Below, piece after piece: positions 55,362 to 64,000 of a DNA stretch of 64,000 nt (within the stretch, counting starts at the first letter, position 1; each line of letters begins with the position of its first letter). The DNA comes from an uncultured Saprospiraceae bacterium (lineage in GTDB: Bacteria; Bacteroidota; Bacteroidia; Chitinophagales; Saprospiraceae). The stretch spans positions 33,795-97,794 of the forward strand of contig CALGNN010000021.1 in assembly GCA_937961455.1 (NCBI GenBank). Direction: 5' to 3'. The translations under genes and the position numbers were made by a program. Below the pieces are notes generated by a model, which did no database searches, had not been told where the DNA came from, and worked only from the letters and a program-made list of their open reading frames with translations.

Positions 55362-58300
55362 TTACAGCTTTAGCAATTTTTCTACCCACTGTCCATCCTT
55401 CGTTTTCAAACTTAAAATATAGCTAGCAGGCATCACATCGCTCATGTTAAGTTCAAAGTCTTGACTGCTTTGATCTGCTTGAAATCTCCCTGATTTAATC
55501 TTTGCTCCTAGGGCGTCTAATACATACCACTCTACTTGACCTTGAATATTATCTGGTAAACTTATGCGCACGCTTTCTGAAAACGGATTGGGATTGACTG
55601 ATAGTGATCCACTGACAGGCGCGGGTATGGAAACAAAATTTTTATCATACAAACAATAAGCAAGTTCCCCTCCTACTCCTTGATTGTAATCCCAAAACTG
55701 AATGTAAAAATTTTGATTACCGTCCCAGGCAGGATCAATGATTTCTTCTAAGTCAAAGGAGGGCATATTGCCTGGTCCGTTATCATCCGCACAAGCAAGG
55801 AACTGCAAACTTGAGCACCCTTGTCTGTAAATAGCCGCTTGGCCATCAAACAATAAACTTCCTTCGGCTTGCTTGAAATCAAATACCAATTTTTGTCCTT
55901 CTAAGTAGGAAAATTTAAACCATATATCTGATGCAATAGATGAATTACAAGCGGGCACTACTCCAGAATAACCATTAGAAAATGTGGAGGCTATATCATT
56001 CCCATTAAAGCAGTCTTCCTGTCCTTTGGGGTTTACTTCAATCGCACTACTACAGGCATCACCTATGGCATTTGAAGGTTCAATTAGGCATATTTCAAAT
56101 TCGCCCTCTTGCAATGCATTAAATGACCAAAATTGCATAAAGACTTCTGCATCCGAAAAGATGGGGTTAGCTATTCTATAAGCAGGCATATTCCCTTGTC
56201 CCGAATCATCGTCACAATTGAGCAATTGTAAGTTTTCACAAGTCCCAACATAGAGCGCAAAGGCTCCATCAATAAGTGTACTTCCATCTTTAGCTCTAGC
56301 TTCAATGATCAATTCTCCCGACTCAGGTACAGTAAACCTATACCAGACATCATTGCCTTGAAAACCGGGACAATCAACGACTACATCAGAGCTAAAAGCA
56401 TTGGTATTATCGCCAATATGTGGATTTAAACAATCATCCTGCATGATATCTAAATCAATGGCACTCCCACATAAATCGTTGGGGGCAATAGGACCGTTTC
56501 CAAATTCTTTGATACAGATTTCATATTCAAGAAAGGAATTTTCATTTGACACAACCTGTATGAATATCTGTTCATTAGCTAGAGCTGAAAAATTCATGCG
56601 CTTGCTTAATTCGTCAATGTCATCAAAGCATGAAACCAATTCAAGATCGGTGCAAGTGCCTTTGTAAAAATTTAGGGATTTAATTCTTGTTTGAAGACCA
56701 ATAGGATCTTCTACTGAGATATCAATGACAAATCTACCATTGTCTGGAACGATAAATTTAAGCCAATTATCACCACCGATATTTTCTTCATGACAGGGAC
56801 TGCCAATGCCTGAATAATCATTAAAGCCTACAGCTAACAAGTCTGTAAAAGCACACAAGCCAGGATTATTTACTGGAATCGGCTTAGCAATAGAACAATA
56901 ATCAAAAGCAGCCGCAGGATTATTAAGTTCTTCCACACAAATTTCAAAATTGAATTCTTGTACGGTAGATCCAATCTGATTTTTTGTAATGGAGAGGTAT
57001 ATCATTTCTCCGATAAGCTCAGGATTTTGTATTTGATAAAATAAATCTGTAAATGAGAAACTTTCAACATTGCATTCAATCAATTCTAAACCATCACAGG
57101 ATCCTCTATAGATATTCAAATTATAACTGTTAGTGAAATTTTGGCTTGCATGATTGATTTGAATTTGCAACATTTGTTCTGCCTCGTACATGAATTTAAA
57201 CCAGACATCTTCATTGGAAGAACAAAAACTTTCAGGAGAATTCGTGGAACCAAAATTGGTAAAATCTAAACAACCCGCATTGACTGGCAACAATATCGCA
57301 TCAATACATTCATCATTACTTTCTGGAACAGGAATCGAAAAACAAATATCAACAGGATTGGAAATGTTGATCTCATTTGAACTAATCCTGAAATACCAAT
57401 TGGGGTCATTAGAGTTTTGAAGGTTGATCAAAAATTCTGTTACGGGACTATCCAGATTCAAGACCTGGCAATTCGCTAAAAAAAGGCCATCACAACTATT
57501 ACCATTTAAAACTTCAAATATGATTTCATTATTCCCAGCTAAGGTATTCTCAATGGTCATAACCAAGGAGCTGATAGAATCTCCATCATCAAAATGATAC
57601 CACATATCTTTTACATTGATGAAGCAAACATTTAGATCAGTAAATTCTTCGTCAATTGCGGTATTAAAATCCAAAGAATAATTGGGACCACAATTTGGAT
57701 AAAAGCCATGTTCAATATCTATAGCCGTTTGGCAAATATCATTAGGCGCAGGAATAATTTCTCTGGCACAAATTTCTAGTTCCATTTCAGCTCCAAACAT
57801 ATCAGAACCAATTCTAATGATATAAGTTTCGTCTTCCGACTCCGTGTTATGTATCGTCAGGAATCCGCCAGCCGGATAATATTGCTCAGGCAAACAAGTA
57901 AACAACTCAAGCGCATTACACGCACCTCTATAAATTTCTAATTGATATACTACATTATCTTCATTGGGCTTTACAATATCTACATGTACAATTCCAAATG
58001 CTGGAACGACCAATTCATACCAAAGGTCTCTTTGCATGAGAAAGCAATTGAATAAAGGAAATGCAGCAATGTTTCTTAGGGTGTCTGTGATCGACAGATT
58101 GGGATCGCAAACTTCACCATTGTAAGGAATGTTTCGTGCGGTCTCACATGTGGTATTGGTATTTAATAGATCAAGACTTTGAACACATATTTCGAACGTT
58201 CCTGTATCATTCCAAAAACTGAACATGCGCAAATAAATGGTTTGACCTGAGAGATTAGGATCTGATAAAATCAATTGCAATAATCCTGCATAATTATTAC

Positions 58301-58655
58301 CTCCTTCGAGACAACTATAAAATTCTAGGGCGCCACAGTCATCTCCAACAAAGATTGAAATAGAAGGCTCTAATGCAAAATTGGGATGAAAAACTTCAAT
58401 ACTCAAAGAAGCTCCATCGGGAACGGTCAAGGTAAACCATACATCCTTCAAAGAGGGATAGCAAACATTAATGGCTGATGAATTTGCTTCATCCAAAACG
58501 TAGGGTGTAAAGCTGCAACCATTCGTGGTAATGGGAAGCTCAATGGCATTTTCACAAAAATCATTAGGTGGTATCTGTCCAAGGATACTCAGTGGACAAA
58601 GTAAAAGTATGACTAGATAGCTGATAAAGTTAGGGCTTCTCATTTGCATCGTCAT
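55362..58655 (-). CDS. Modular Cys-rich secreted protein, seven modules, T9SS type A sorting domain (paralog 3)
   Basis: A 1097-residue secreted protein, first gene of the tandem set. Modules start near residues 29, 168, 305, 446, 581, 725 and 865 (PPNDFCENA, NTTCETA, PNDICQTA, NDECIDA, FDYCSIA, PNDLCGSA, GDACSSA). The terminal domain from about 1015 has VNPNPFSESVRISLP and ends WVEKLLKL. The signal peptide may start at any of three ATGs (MTMQM). A 16-nt perfect palindrome-like repeat (58667-58682, AATTGCT / AGCAATT) lies 12 nt upstream of the start. The function is unknown; surface adhesion or ligand binding is an inference. Confidence 0.82.
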   Translation of the reverse strand: MTMQMRSPNFISYLVILLLCPLSILGQIPPNDFCENAIELPITTNGCSFTPYVLDEANSSAINVCYPSLKDVWFTLTVPDGASLSIEVFHPNFALEPSISIFVGDDCGALEFYSCLEGGNNYAGLLQLILSDPNLSGQTIYLRMFSFWNDTGTFEICVQSLDLLNTNTTCETARNIPYNGEVCDPNLSITDTLRNIAAFPLFNCFLMQRDLWYELVVPAFGIVHVDIVKPNEDNVVYQLEIYRGACNALELFTCLPEQYYPAGGFLTIHNTESEDETYIIRIGSDMFGAEMELEICAREIIPAPNDICQTAIDIEHGFYPNCGPNYSLDFNTAIDEEFTDLNVCFINVKDMWYHFDDGDSISSLVMTIENTLAGNNEIIFEVLNGNSCDGLFLANCQVLNLDSPVTEFLINLQNSNDPNWYFRISSNEINISNPVDICFSIPVPESNDECIDAILLPVNAGCLDFTNFGSTNSPESFCSSNEDVWFKFMYEAEQMLQIQINHASQNFTNSYNLNIYRGSCDGLELIECNVESFSFTDLFYQIQNPELIGEMIYLSITKNQIGSTVQEFNFEICVEELNNPAAAFDYCSIAKPIPVNNPGLCAFTDLLAVGFNDYSGIGSPCHEENIGGDNWLKFIVPDNGRFVIDISVEDPIGLQTRIKSLNFYKGTCTDLELVSCFDDIDELSKRMNFSALANEQIFIQVVSNENSFLEYEICIKEFGNGPIAPNDLCGSAIDLDIMQDDCLNPHIGDNTNAFSSDVVVDCPGFQGNDVWYRFTVPESGELIIEARAKDGSTLIDGAFALYVGTCENLQLLNCDDDSGQGNMPAYRIANPIFSDAEVFMQFWSFNALQEGEFEICLIEPSNAIGDACSSAIEVNPKGQEDCFNGNDIASTFSNGYSGVVPACNSSIASDIWFKFSYLEGQKLVFDFKQAEGSLLFDGQAAIYRQGCSSLQFLACADDNGPGNMPSFDLEEIIDPAWDGNQNFYIQFWDYNQGVGGELAYCLYDKNFVSIPAPVSGSLSVNPNPFSESVRISLPDNIQGQVEWYVLDALGAKIKSGRFQADQSSQDFELNMSDVMPASYILSLKTKDGQWVEKLLKL

Positions 58656-58792
58656 TATTGATTTACAATTGCTTTAGCAATTTGTGCTTTTTAAAAATAC
58701 ACAAAGCTGCGTATATATTATAGATGCTTTGAGATGTAAAAGTGCTTCCTTATATATCAATGATTATTGTGGAAGGATAAAATATTTGTTTT

Positions 58793-59365
58793 TTAATTCG
58801 TGACTACAAAACTTGGGATGGCTACATTCAGCATTGCTCCGTCGTCAAATTCGAATAAAATATCAAAGTTTTGATCAATGGCTTCATCAGGCTTATTCAA
58901 CAATTGCAAGATCATCCTATGATCATCAGAATGAAAAATTAAAGGATCTGTTTGGTGGGCCAAAATAAAATCTGCAACGGTATAAGTTTCATCTGCAAGC
59001 CGTATTTCAAAAAGTGTATGTAAATTTTCTCCAGCTGGATAGAGTACTCCACCACTAGATACATCAGCATCAGATGTAAGCACCATCGTCTCAACAAGCT
59101 GTGGCAATGGCGTAAAAGCAAAGCAATCGGGAACGCCGGACTGATCAGCTACTTCAATTAAAATGGCAGCTATATCAAAATTTGCATTATCAAAATTCGA
59201 GAATTGATCATTTTCGTAAGAACCTATGATGCTACGTAATTCCGTTATTTGGGTTGCGACATCTCCGCAGTCATACTCGACTTCTACTCTTGGAAAATCA
59301 CAAGAGTTAAAAACCAAGATGCATCCAGATAGAAGGAAAAATATGCTGTGTTTTAATAATTTCAT
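58793..59365 (-). CDS. Hypothetical lipoprotein
   Basis: A 190-residue lipoprotein with lipobox VFNSC at the end of a short signal peptide. No domain was recognised. The mature part is acidic, with three cysteines and stretches such as YTVADFILAHQTDPL and QNFDILFEFDDGAML. It lies upstream of the three modular paralogs on the same strand, 137 nt from the first of them, so it may or may not share their transcript. An association with the cell envelope is all the sequence supports. Confidence 0.7.
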   Translation of the reverse strand: MKLLKHSIFFLLSGCILVFNSCDFPRVEVEYDCGDVATQITELRSIIGSYENDQFSNFDNANFDIAAILIEVADQSGVPDCFAFTPLPQLVETMVLTSDADVSSGGVLYPAGENLHTLFEIRLADETYTVADFILAHQTDPLIFHSDDHRMILQLLNKPDEAIDQNFDILFEFDDGAMLNVAIPSFVVTN

Positions 59366-59531
59366 TTGTTTAGGAATATAAGATTTTGAGATGCTAACGC
59401 ACTTTAAATATATCGAAGATAAACGCTTATCAAGGAGTTATGGTTGGGTTTGTAATGTAGCACACATTAATCAAACACTTTATGTGCAGGATCTTTGACT
59501 TATGAAGATGGGAAGCAGGTTTCATAAATTC

Positions 59532-62500
59532 CTATAGAATTGCATGAGGCTTGCTGGCTAAATTCTTGGCAATGGTGAAGTAAAAAATAGTTCCTGATCC
59601 TTCTTCTGATTTCAACCATATTTCTCCTCCATGCCTATGGATGATTTTTTGACAAAGCGCCAGACCTATTCCTGTGCCCTCGTATTCATGCTTACTATGA
59701 AGTCTATGAAAAATATTAAAAATTTTAATTTGATATTCTTTGTGAATTCCAATCCCATTATCTTTTACAGAAAACTTCCAAAAGCCTTCTTCAGCATCAT
59801 CATGATGAACAATACTGATCAGCGGATTTTTACTTTTATTAAACTTAATGGCGTTGCTGATTAAGTTAAAGAATACAATTTTTATTAGAATTTTATCACA
59901 AAAAATTATAGGCAATTTGCCTATGGAAAACTGCACTTTCTTCTTTTCAATTACTTCAGAAAGGTCATACAAGTTATTTTCAATGAGTTCATTCAAATTT
60001 ATTGACTCCAGTGCTATCTCGTTTTGGCTCAACTTAGAAAAGGTCAAAATACTTCTAATTTGTTCAGACATTCGAGAAAGCCCATTGACAGCAAAATCTA
60101 TATACTGGTTCGCATCTTCATCAAAATGCTTGCTATACCGATATTTTAAAAGACCGATAAATTTCCCTACCACTCTCAGGGGTTCTTGGAGGTCATGGGA
60201 AGCGATGTAAGCAAATTGCTCTAGATCTTCATTGGAGCGCTCTAGTTCTTTGTTATATTTTTGAATTTCGAAATTCGATTCTTTGAGTTTTTGTTCACGT
60301 TCTTGAAGCACTTTTTCTATTTTCTTCCTTTGTGTGATTTCATTATTAAGATCCTCATTATATTTTTGGAGCATTCGATTTCTTCTCTTGATGTTCTTAG
60401 TATATTGATTGATTCCCAAAAATATGAGTATCAATATCAGTATTAAGCTAAGTATCCTAAACCACCAAGTTTCCCATAAAGCAGGCTTCTTAATAATACT
60501 AATTGAAGTTCCTTCCTCATTCCAAACGCCATCGTTGTTCGCTGCCTTTACTTTAAAGGTATAGGTCCCAGGATCTAGATTGGTATAAATGGCAGGAGTT
60601 TTCATACTTGAATAATTCCATTGATCTTCGAAGCCCTCTAACATATAAGCATATTGATTTTTTTCAGGACGGTTATAATTTAGCGCCGCGTAATCAATAG
60701 AAAGATAGTAGGCATCGTGTGCTAATACAATTTTATCTTGATAGGTCCCAACAGACTTTTCTTCACCCTTAGGACTCATTTTCCTGACATCAGTAATATG
60801 GACAATTGGAGCAATTTCATTACTCTTTAACTCTGATGGATGAAATTTGGTAATACTTTTTCGACTGCCAAAATATAAGTTACCTTGCTTATCTCTATGA
60901 CTGGCAATGGACTTAAAAATAACATCCCCTAGACCGTCTTCTTTATCATATTGATTATATGATAAGGTTTTGGTATTAAAGAAAATGATGCCTTTTCCTG
61001 TCCCTGCCCAAAGGTTTCCATCCGCCGTTTTTTCTAGACTCTGAATCCGATATTTATTTTTTTGATTATAGTTTGTAAAACTTTCTTTTTCTATATCGTA
61101 AGCGCACAAACCATTATTCGATCCGATATATATGACGCCATCAATTTCTTCCATAGGAGACAATTGATTTGAAGGAATGGAATTTTCTGGATTGGAAGCA
61201 TCATGAAAAAATCTTTCAAATTCAATGGCACCAGACGCATCGACCAATACCTTATTCAAGCCATTATAAGTAGTAATCCAAATTTCTCCCTTGCTGTCTT
61301 GTATAATATGATTGATCGCATTGTCACTAATGGATCTTGGGTCTTCTACTTCATGAGGATAAGCGGCATACGCCCCAGTTGTTACATCCAAAGAATAAAG
61401 TCCTTGTTGTGCACCCACCCATATTCTTTGTTCATCTTCTTTTAAGATAGATCGAATGACAAACTCATTAAACTGATTTTCAATCTCACTTGGAAGAGGA
61501 TAATTCTTGCCTTGCTTTGTTAGCATATCATATACGGTCACCCCACTTCCTGTTCCCAAATAAAGCTGTCTATCATCTGGGCTGTAAAAGCAACTAACAT
61601 AATTCTCCAACAATGCCAATTGATCTGCATTAGCGTCTAACTTTTTTTGTTTTTGAAAATCATAGCGAAATAGCCCTTCCTCTGTATTGCCAATCCAAGC
61701 AATGCCCTGCTTATCAACATAGAAGCTTTGAATTTCTGTTTCTGAAGACAATTTATCAAAGTCGAAGATGTCAAACTGATTTGTAAACCAATTGTAAACA
61801 CTTACTCCACTCATGGTGCTTAACCATACCAATCCTTGATCATCTTCAAAAATGGAGATCAAATTATTATTGGCAATCGTATTCGGATTATTGGCTTCAT
61901 GATGAAAATGTTGAAAATTGAAGATGGGCTTTTTGGAAGCATCCAAATTTAGACTACTTGAATTGAGTTGATCTGCCGAGATATGACTTAGACCATCCAC
62001 GGTACCGATCCACAAATTTCCTTTTTGATCTTGGTAGATGTCTTCAAGATATTTTTTAACTACACCTTTATCTTCTTCGCTATCGCTATAGGCATGAAAA
62101 CGCGGCTCCCAATCTTGAGTTAAATCATCATCTGCTTCTGGTGGAAGCTCCATCAAAAATAAGCCCGCCCCTCTTGTTCCAAGCCAAAAACGATTTTGTC
62201 TGTCTTGGTAAATTTTCCAAATATGTTGGGCTTCTAGTTGCTCGCTAGGCAGAAAGGTTTTAAATGTAGCATTTGCAATTTCACCATCTTTGGAGGGAAG
62301 CAACAAATTCAAACCACCCGCCCAAGTGCCTGCCCAAATTCTCCCTTTGTAATCAACAATGACACTTAAGATAGCTTTGCCTTTTATCGCATTAGGGTCT
62401 TTGGGATCTACTTTAAAGTTGACAAATTGTTCTGTATCTGGATTAAAAACATTCAAACCATCTTCTGTACCCACCCAAATTCTCCCTTCCTGATCTTCAG

Positions 62501-62945
62501 CTATGGTAAGAATCTCATCATTACTTATAGTGGATGGGTCCTTTTTATCATGTCGATAGGTTTTCCAAACCCCACTTGGCTGATGAAATTTTGTTAAGCC
62601 ACCCAATCGCGTGCCAATCCATAGATTGTTTTTACTATCAAAAAAAAGGGATCTAATATTACTGGATTCCAATCCACCTTCAATTGCTGGTTCGCCAGCC
62701 CTAAAAACTTTTATTCCATTTGGACCTTCATATCGGCATAGACCATCTGAAGTTCCAAACCAAATAAAGCCCAAATCGTCTTTAGTTATTGCACCAACAA
62801 TATTCGCAGGAAGACCATCGGCTGTACTGATATTTTTAAATATGAAACTGGAATTAGCTTGACAGAGGAGTGCAACATGACAAAGGATACTGATCCCGAT
62901 TAAAAGAAACGTTTTGATGTTTAAATAGTCTTTTGCAAAATCCAT
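59532..62945 (-). CDS. Sensor histidine kinase with two-component propeller, no receiver or HTH domain
   Basis: A 1137-residue membrane sensor. Residues about 35-750 are a periplasmic beta-propeller of many repeats with the motif (I/L)W(I/F)GT..GL..y, followed by a Y_Y_Y domain (about 770-840) and one membrane helix (WETWWFRILSLILILILIF). Then come a coiled coil (about 870-910), HisKA with ASHDLQEPLR (His near 917) and an HATPase with NLISNAIKF, DNGIGIHKE and GTGIGLALCQ. It resembles hybrid sensors of polysaccharide loci but stops after the kinase; it has no receiver or AraC-type domain. No response regulator gene is nearby. Confidence 0.93.
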   Translation of the reverse strand: MDFAKDYLNIKTFLLIGISILCHVALLCQANSSFIFKNISTADGLPANIVGAITKDDLGFIWFGTSDGLCRYEGPNGIKVFRAGEPAIEGGLESSNIRSLFFDSKNNLWIGTRLGGLTKFHQPSGVWKTYRHDKKDPSTISNDEILTIAEDQEGRIWVGTEDGLNVFNPDTEQFVNFKVDPKDPNAIKGKAILSVIVDYKGRIWAGTWAGGLNLLLPSKDGEIANATFKTFLPSEQLEAQHIWKIYQDRQNRFWLGTRGAGLFLMELPPEADDDLTQDWEPRFHAYSDSEEDKGVVKKYLEDIYQDQKGNLWIGTVDGLSHISADQLNSSSLNLDASKKPIFNFQHFHHEANNPNTIANNNLISIFEDDQGLVWLSTMSGVSVYNWFTNQFDIFDFDKLSSETEIQSFYVDKQGIAWIGNTEEGLFRYDFQKQKKLDANADQLALLENYVSCFYSPDDRQLYLGTGSGVTVYDMLTKQGKNYPLPSEIENQFNEFVIRSILKEDEQRIWVGAQQGLYSLDVTTGAYAAYPHEVEDPRSISDNAINHIIQDSKGEIWITTYNGLNKVLVDASGAIEFERFFHDASNPENSIPSNQLSPMEEIDGVIYIGSNNGLCAYDIEKESFTNYNQKNKYRIQSLEKTADGNLWAGTGKGIIFFNTKTLSYNQYDKEDGLGDVIFKSIASHRDKQGNLYFGSRKSITKFHPSELKSNEIAPIVHITDVRKMSPKGEEKSVGTYQDKIVLAHDAYYLSIDYAALNYNRPEKNQYAYMLEGFEDQWNYSSMKTPAIYTNLDPGTYTFKVKAANNDGVWNEEGTSISIIKKPALWETWWFRILSLILILILIFLGINQYTKNIKRRNRMLQKYNEDLNNEITQRKKIEKVLQEREQKLKESNFEIQKYNKELERSNEDLEQFAYIASHDLQEPLRVVGKFIGLLKYRYSKHFDEDANQYIDFAVNGLSRMSEQIRSILTFSKLSQNEIALESINLNELIENNLYDLSEVIEKKKVQFSIGKLPIIFCDKILIKIVFFNLISNAIKFNKSKNPLISIVHHDDAEEGFWKFSVKDNGIGIHKEYQIKIFNIFHRLHSKHEYEGTGIGLALCQKIIHRHGGEIWLKSEEGSGTIFYFTIAKNLASKPHAIL

Positions 62946-63073
62946 GGCATGCGCAACATCTTAGCAAAGAGAAGCTTATTATTATTAATGACTATTAACT
63001 AGAAATGTTCGAAGCTTGATATGCTTGCATGGCAATAAGAATTTAAAATTCAAGACGAGTCATGTTGCAACAA

Positions 63074-64000
63074 TCACCTCTGAACAACAAACTTCTCAAG
63101 CCATTTTTTATTCGATGTTTTACTAGTACATTCTAATAAATAGATCCCATTGGGCAGTGTAGTAACATCAATCGATAAGGGATTTTCAAATGTTATAATC
63201 GGCTTAGCCATACAATCTAAAACCCGAATTGTGGTCTCTTGATTTTCTGCATACGTTACTAGCAAAAGCTCTGAAACAGGATTGGGATAGATGCTCAACA
63301 GGCGCTTTTCAAAATCCTTTGCCGATGTAACAAGGTCTATTCCGTCGCAGTCTTCATCAATTCCATTATTGGGAATATCATAAGCACCGGGATAAATATT
63401 TTCATTGCTATCATCACAATCCACATCATTGGTAAAACCATCTTCGTCTTCATCTACTAAGATGACATTTAGCTTGCAGTAACTGTAAGATTCACAACCA
63501 TCTGGGCTAAGATTGGAGACATTCAAATATAGATAGCCACTATCCAATGGTGTGAAGTTTAATTCAGAAGCATTGGACAAGAAGGTAGTGCTATCCTGAT
63601 TTGCAAATACATCCTCAAAGTTCTCACTGTATCGCCATTCAACCGTACTGTTTTCACCTAGCTCACAATTCAATTGAAATACCAGGCTATCGCCATACAC
63701 GATATCTTTCTCCCCATCTAAAGTAAAGTCATCACACCAGTCATTTTGGATATAGACTTTTACCCTTTCTTCAAAAATCAAGGTATCTAAGATGAAATGT
63801 TTGGCATTCAGCGACCAAAGACCATTAGGAGCCGTAGTGACTATCGCGGGTCGTAATGTATTAGGATCATCGAGGACATCGTAAATATTATAACTGATGC
63901 CTGAGATTATGGTGTCTAACTCCCATTGAATTACATAATAATCATCTTCAACGGGCTCTTCAAAAAAAGCATATTTTTCAATACGATCGTCATAGGCAAA
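63074..64000 (-). CDS. Secreted protein with MopE-type metal-binding repeat and T9SS type A domain (partial, N terminus off the right edge)
   Basis: The frame remains open to the window edge and reads [16 protein letters not shown] at the edge, so the 308 visible residues are only the C-terminal part. It contains a metal-binding-type repeat ([21 protein letters not shown] with [10 protein letters not shown]) like those in MopE or thrombospondin type 3 repeats. It ends with a type A T9SS sorting domain ([14 protein letters not shown] and [10 protein letters not shown]). The preceding region is a beta-rich Ig-like stretch ([25 protein letters not shown]). It is followed by the sensor kinase on the same strand. 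Confidence 0.85.
   Translation of the reverse strand, partial: FAYDDRIEKYAFFEEPVEDDYYVIQWELDTIISGISYNIYDVLDDPNTLRPAIVTTAPNGLWSLNAKHFILDTLIFEERVKVYIQNDWCDDFTLDGEKDIVYGDSLVFQLNCELGENSTVEWRYSENFEDVFANQDSTTFLSNASELNFTPLDSGYLYLNVSNLSPDGCESYSYCKLNVILVDEDEDGFTNDVDCDDSNENIYPGAYDIPNNGIDEDCDGIDLVTSAKDFEKRLLSIYPNPVSELLLVTYAENQETTIRVLDCMAKPIITFENPLSIDVTTLPNGIYLLECTSKTSNKKWLEKFVVQR

Noticed and set aside
49863..58655. The repeated DNA in the three paralogs as a CRISPR array or mobile repeat.
   Set aside because: The similarity follows the reading frame and is at the protein level, with diverged nucleotides, so it is a gene-duplication family.

Overview
The window is an AT-rich chromosomal stretch of a Bacteroidota bacterium, most likely an aerobic member near Saprospiria (class placement is my inference). 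The evidence is a short RpoD of 289 residues, TAnnTTTG-type promoter boxes, a type IX secretion system (T9SS) PorV/PorQ-family protein, at least five predicted T9SS cargo proteins, and an alternative complex III (ACIII) operon. No rRNA, tRNA, CRISPR array, insertion sequence or phage gene was recognised. Gene order looks like ordinary core genome up to about 49 kb, followed by a secreted/sensory accessory region.

Region 1-13.6 kb (minus strand) is a ten-gene respiratory operon read actA-actB-actC-actD-actE-actF-coxB-coxA-ctaB-coxC, with gaps of 1-14 nt. It encodes quinol:cytochrome c oxidoreductase (ACIII), an A-type cytochrome c oxidase and heme O synthase. CoxB is unusual: four predicted N-terminal membrane segments and a complete OmpA-type peptidoglycan-binding domain at the C terminus. 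Region 13.7-17.5 kb holds thyA, an alanine/sodium symporter, folK and a deoxynucleoside kinase.

Region 17.7-35 kb mixes envelope and housekeeping genes: a DUF5916 outer-membrane protein, sppA, a type II NADH dehydrogenase, a DinB-like protein, a Lon N-terminal-domain protein, a PorV/PorQ-family protein, gamma-glutamyltransferase, holA, surE, lpxB and a two-subunit molybdenum hydroxylase. Region 35-49.8 kb has a group 3 truncated hemoglobin, topA, a GWxTD protein, a lipocalin-like lipoprotein, a metallophosphoesterase, rplS, a PKD/type B T9SS protein, a TsaC-like protein, a C-terminal processing protease, an Lrp-type regulator, rpoD and a START-like protein.

Region 49.8-64 kb (minus strand) is dominated by three tandem paralogous secreted proteins of 681, 1096 and 1097 residues. 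They are built from 4, 7 and 7 cysteine-rich modules of about 140 residues plus type A T9SS sorting domains. Next come a small lipoprotein, a 1137-residue propeller sensor kinase and the C-terminal part of another T9SS cargo protein that runs off the right edge. The main candidates for new biology are the CoxB-OmpA fusion and the tandem modular family, in which the short paralog matches modules 4-7 of the long ones.
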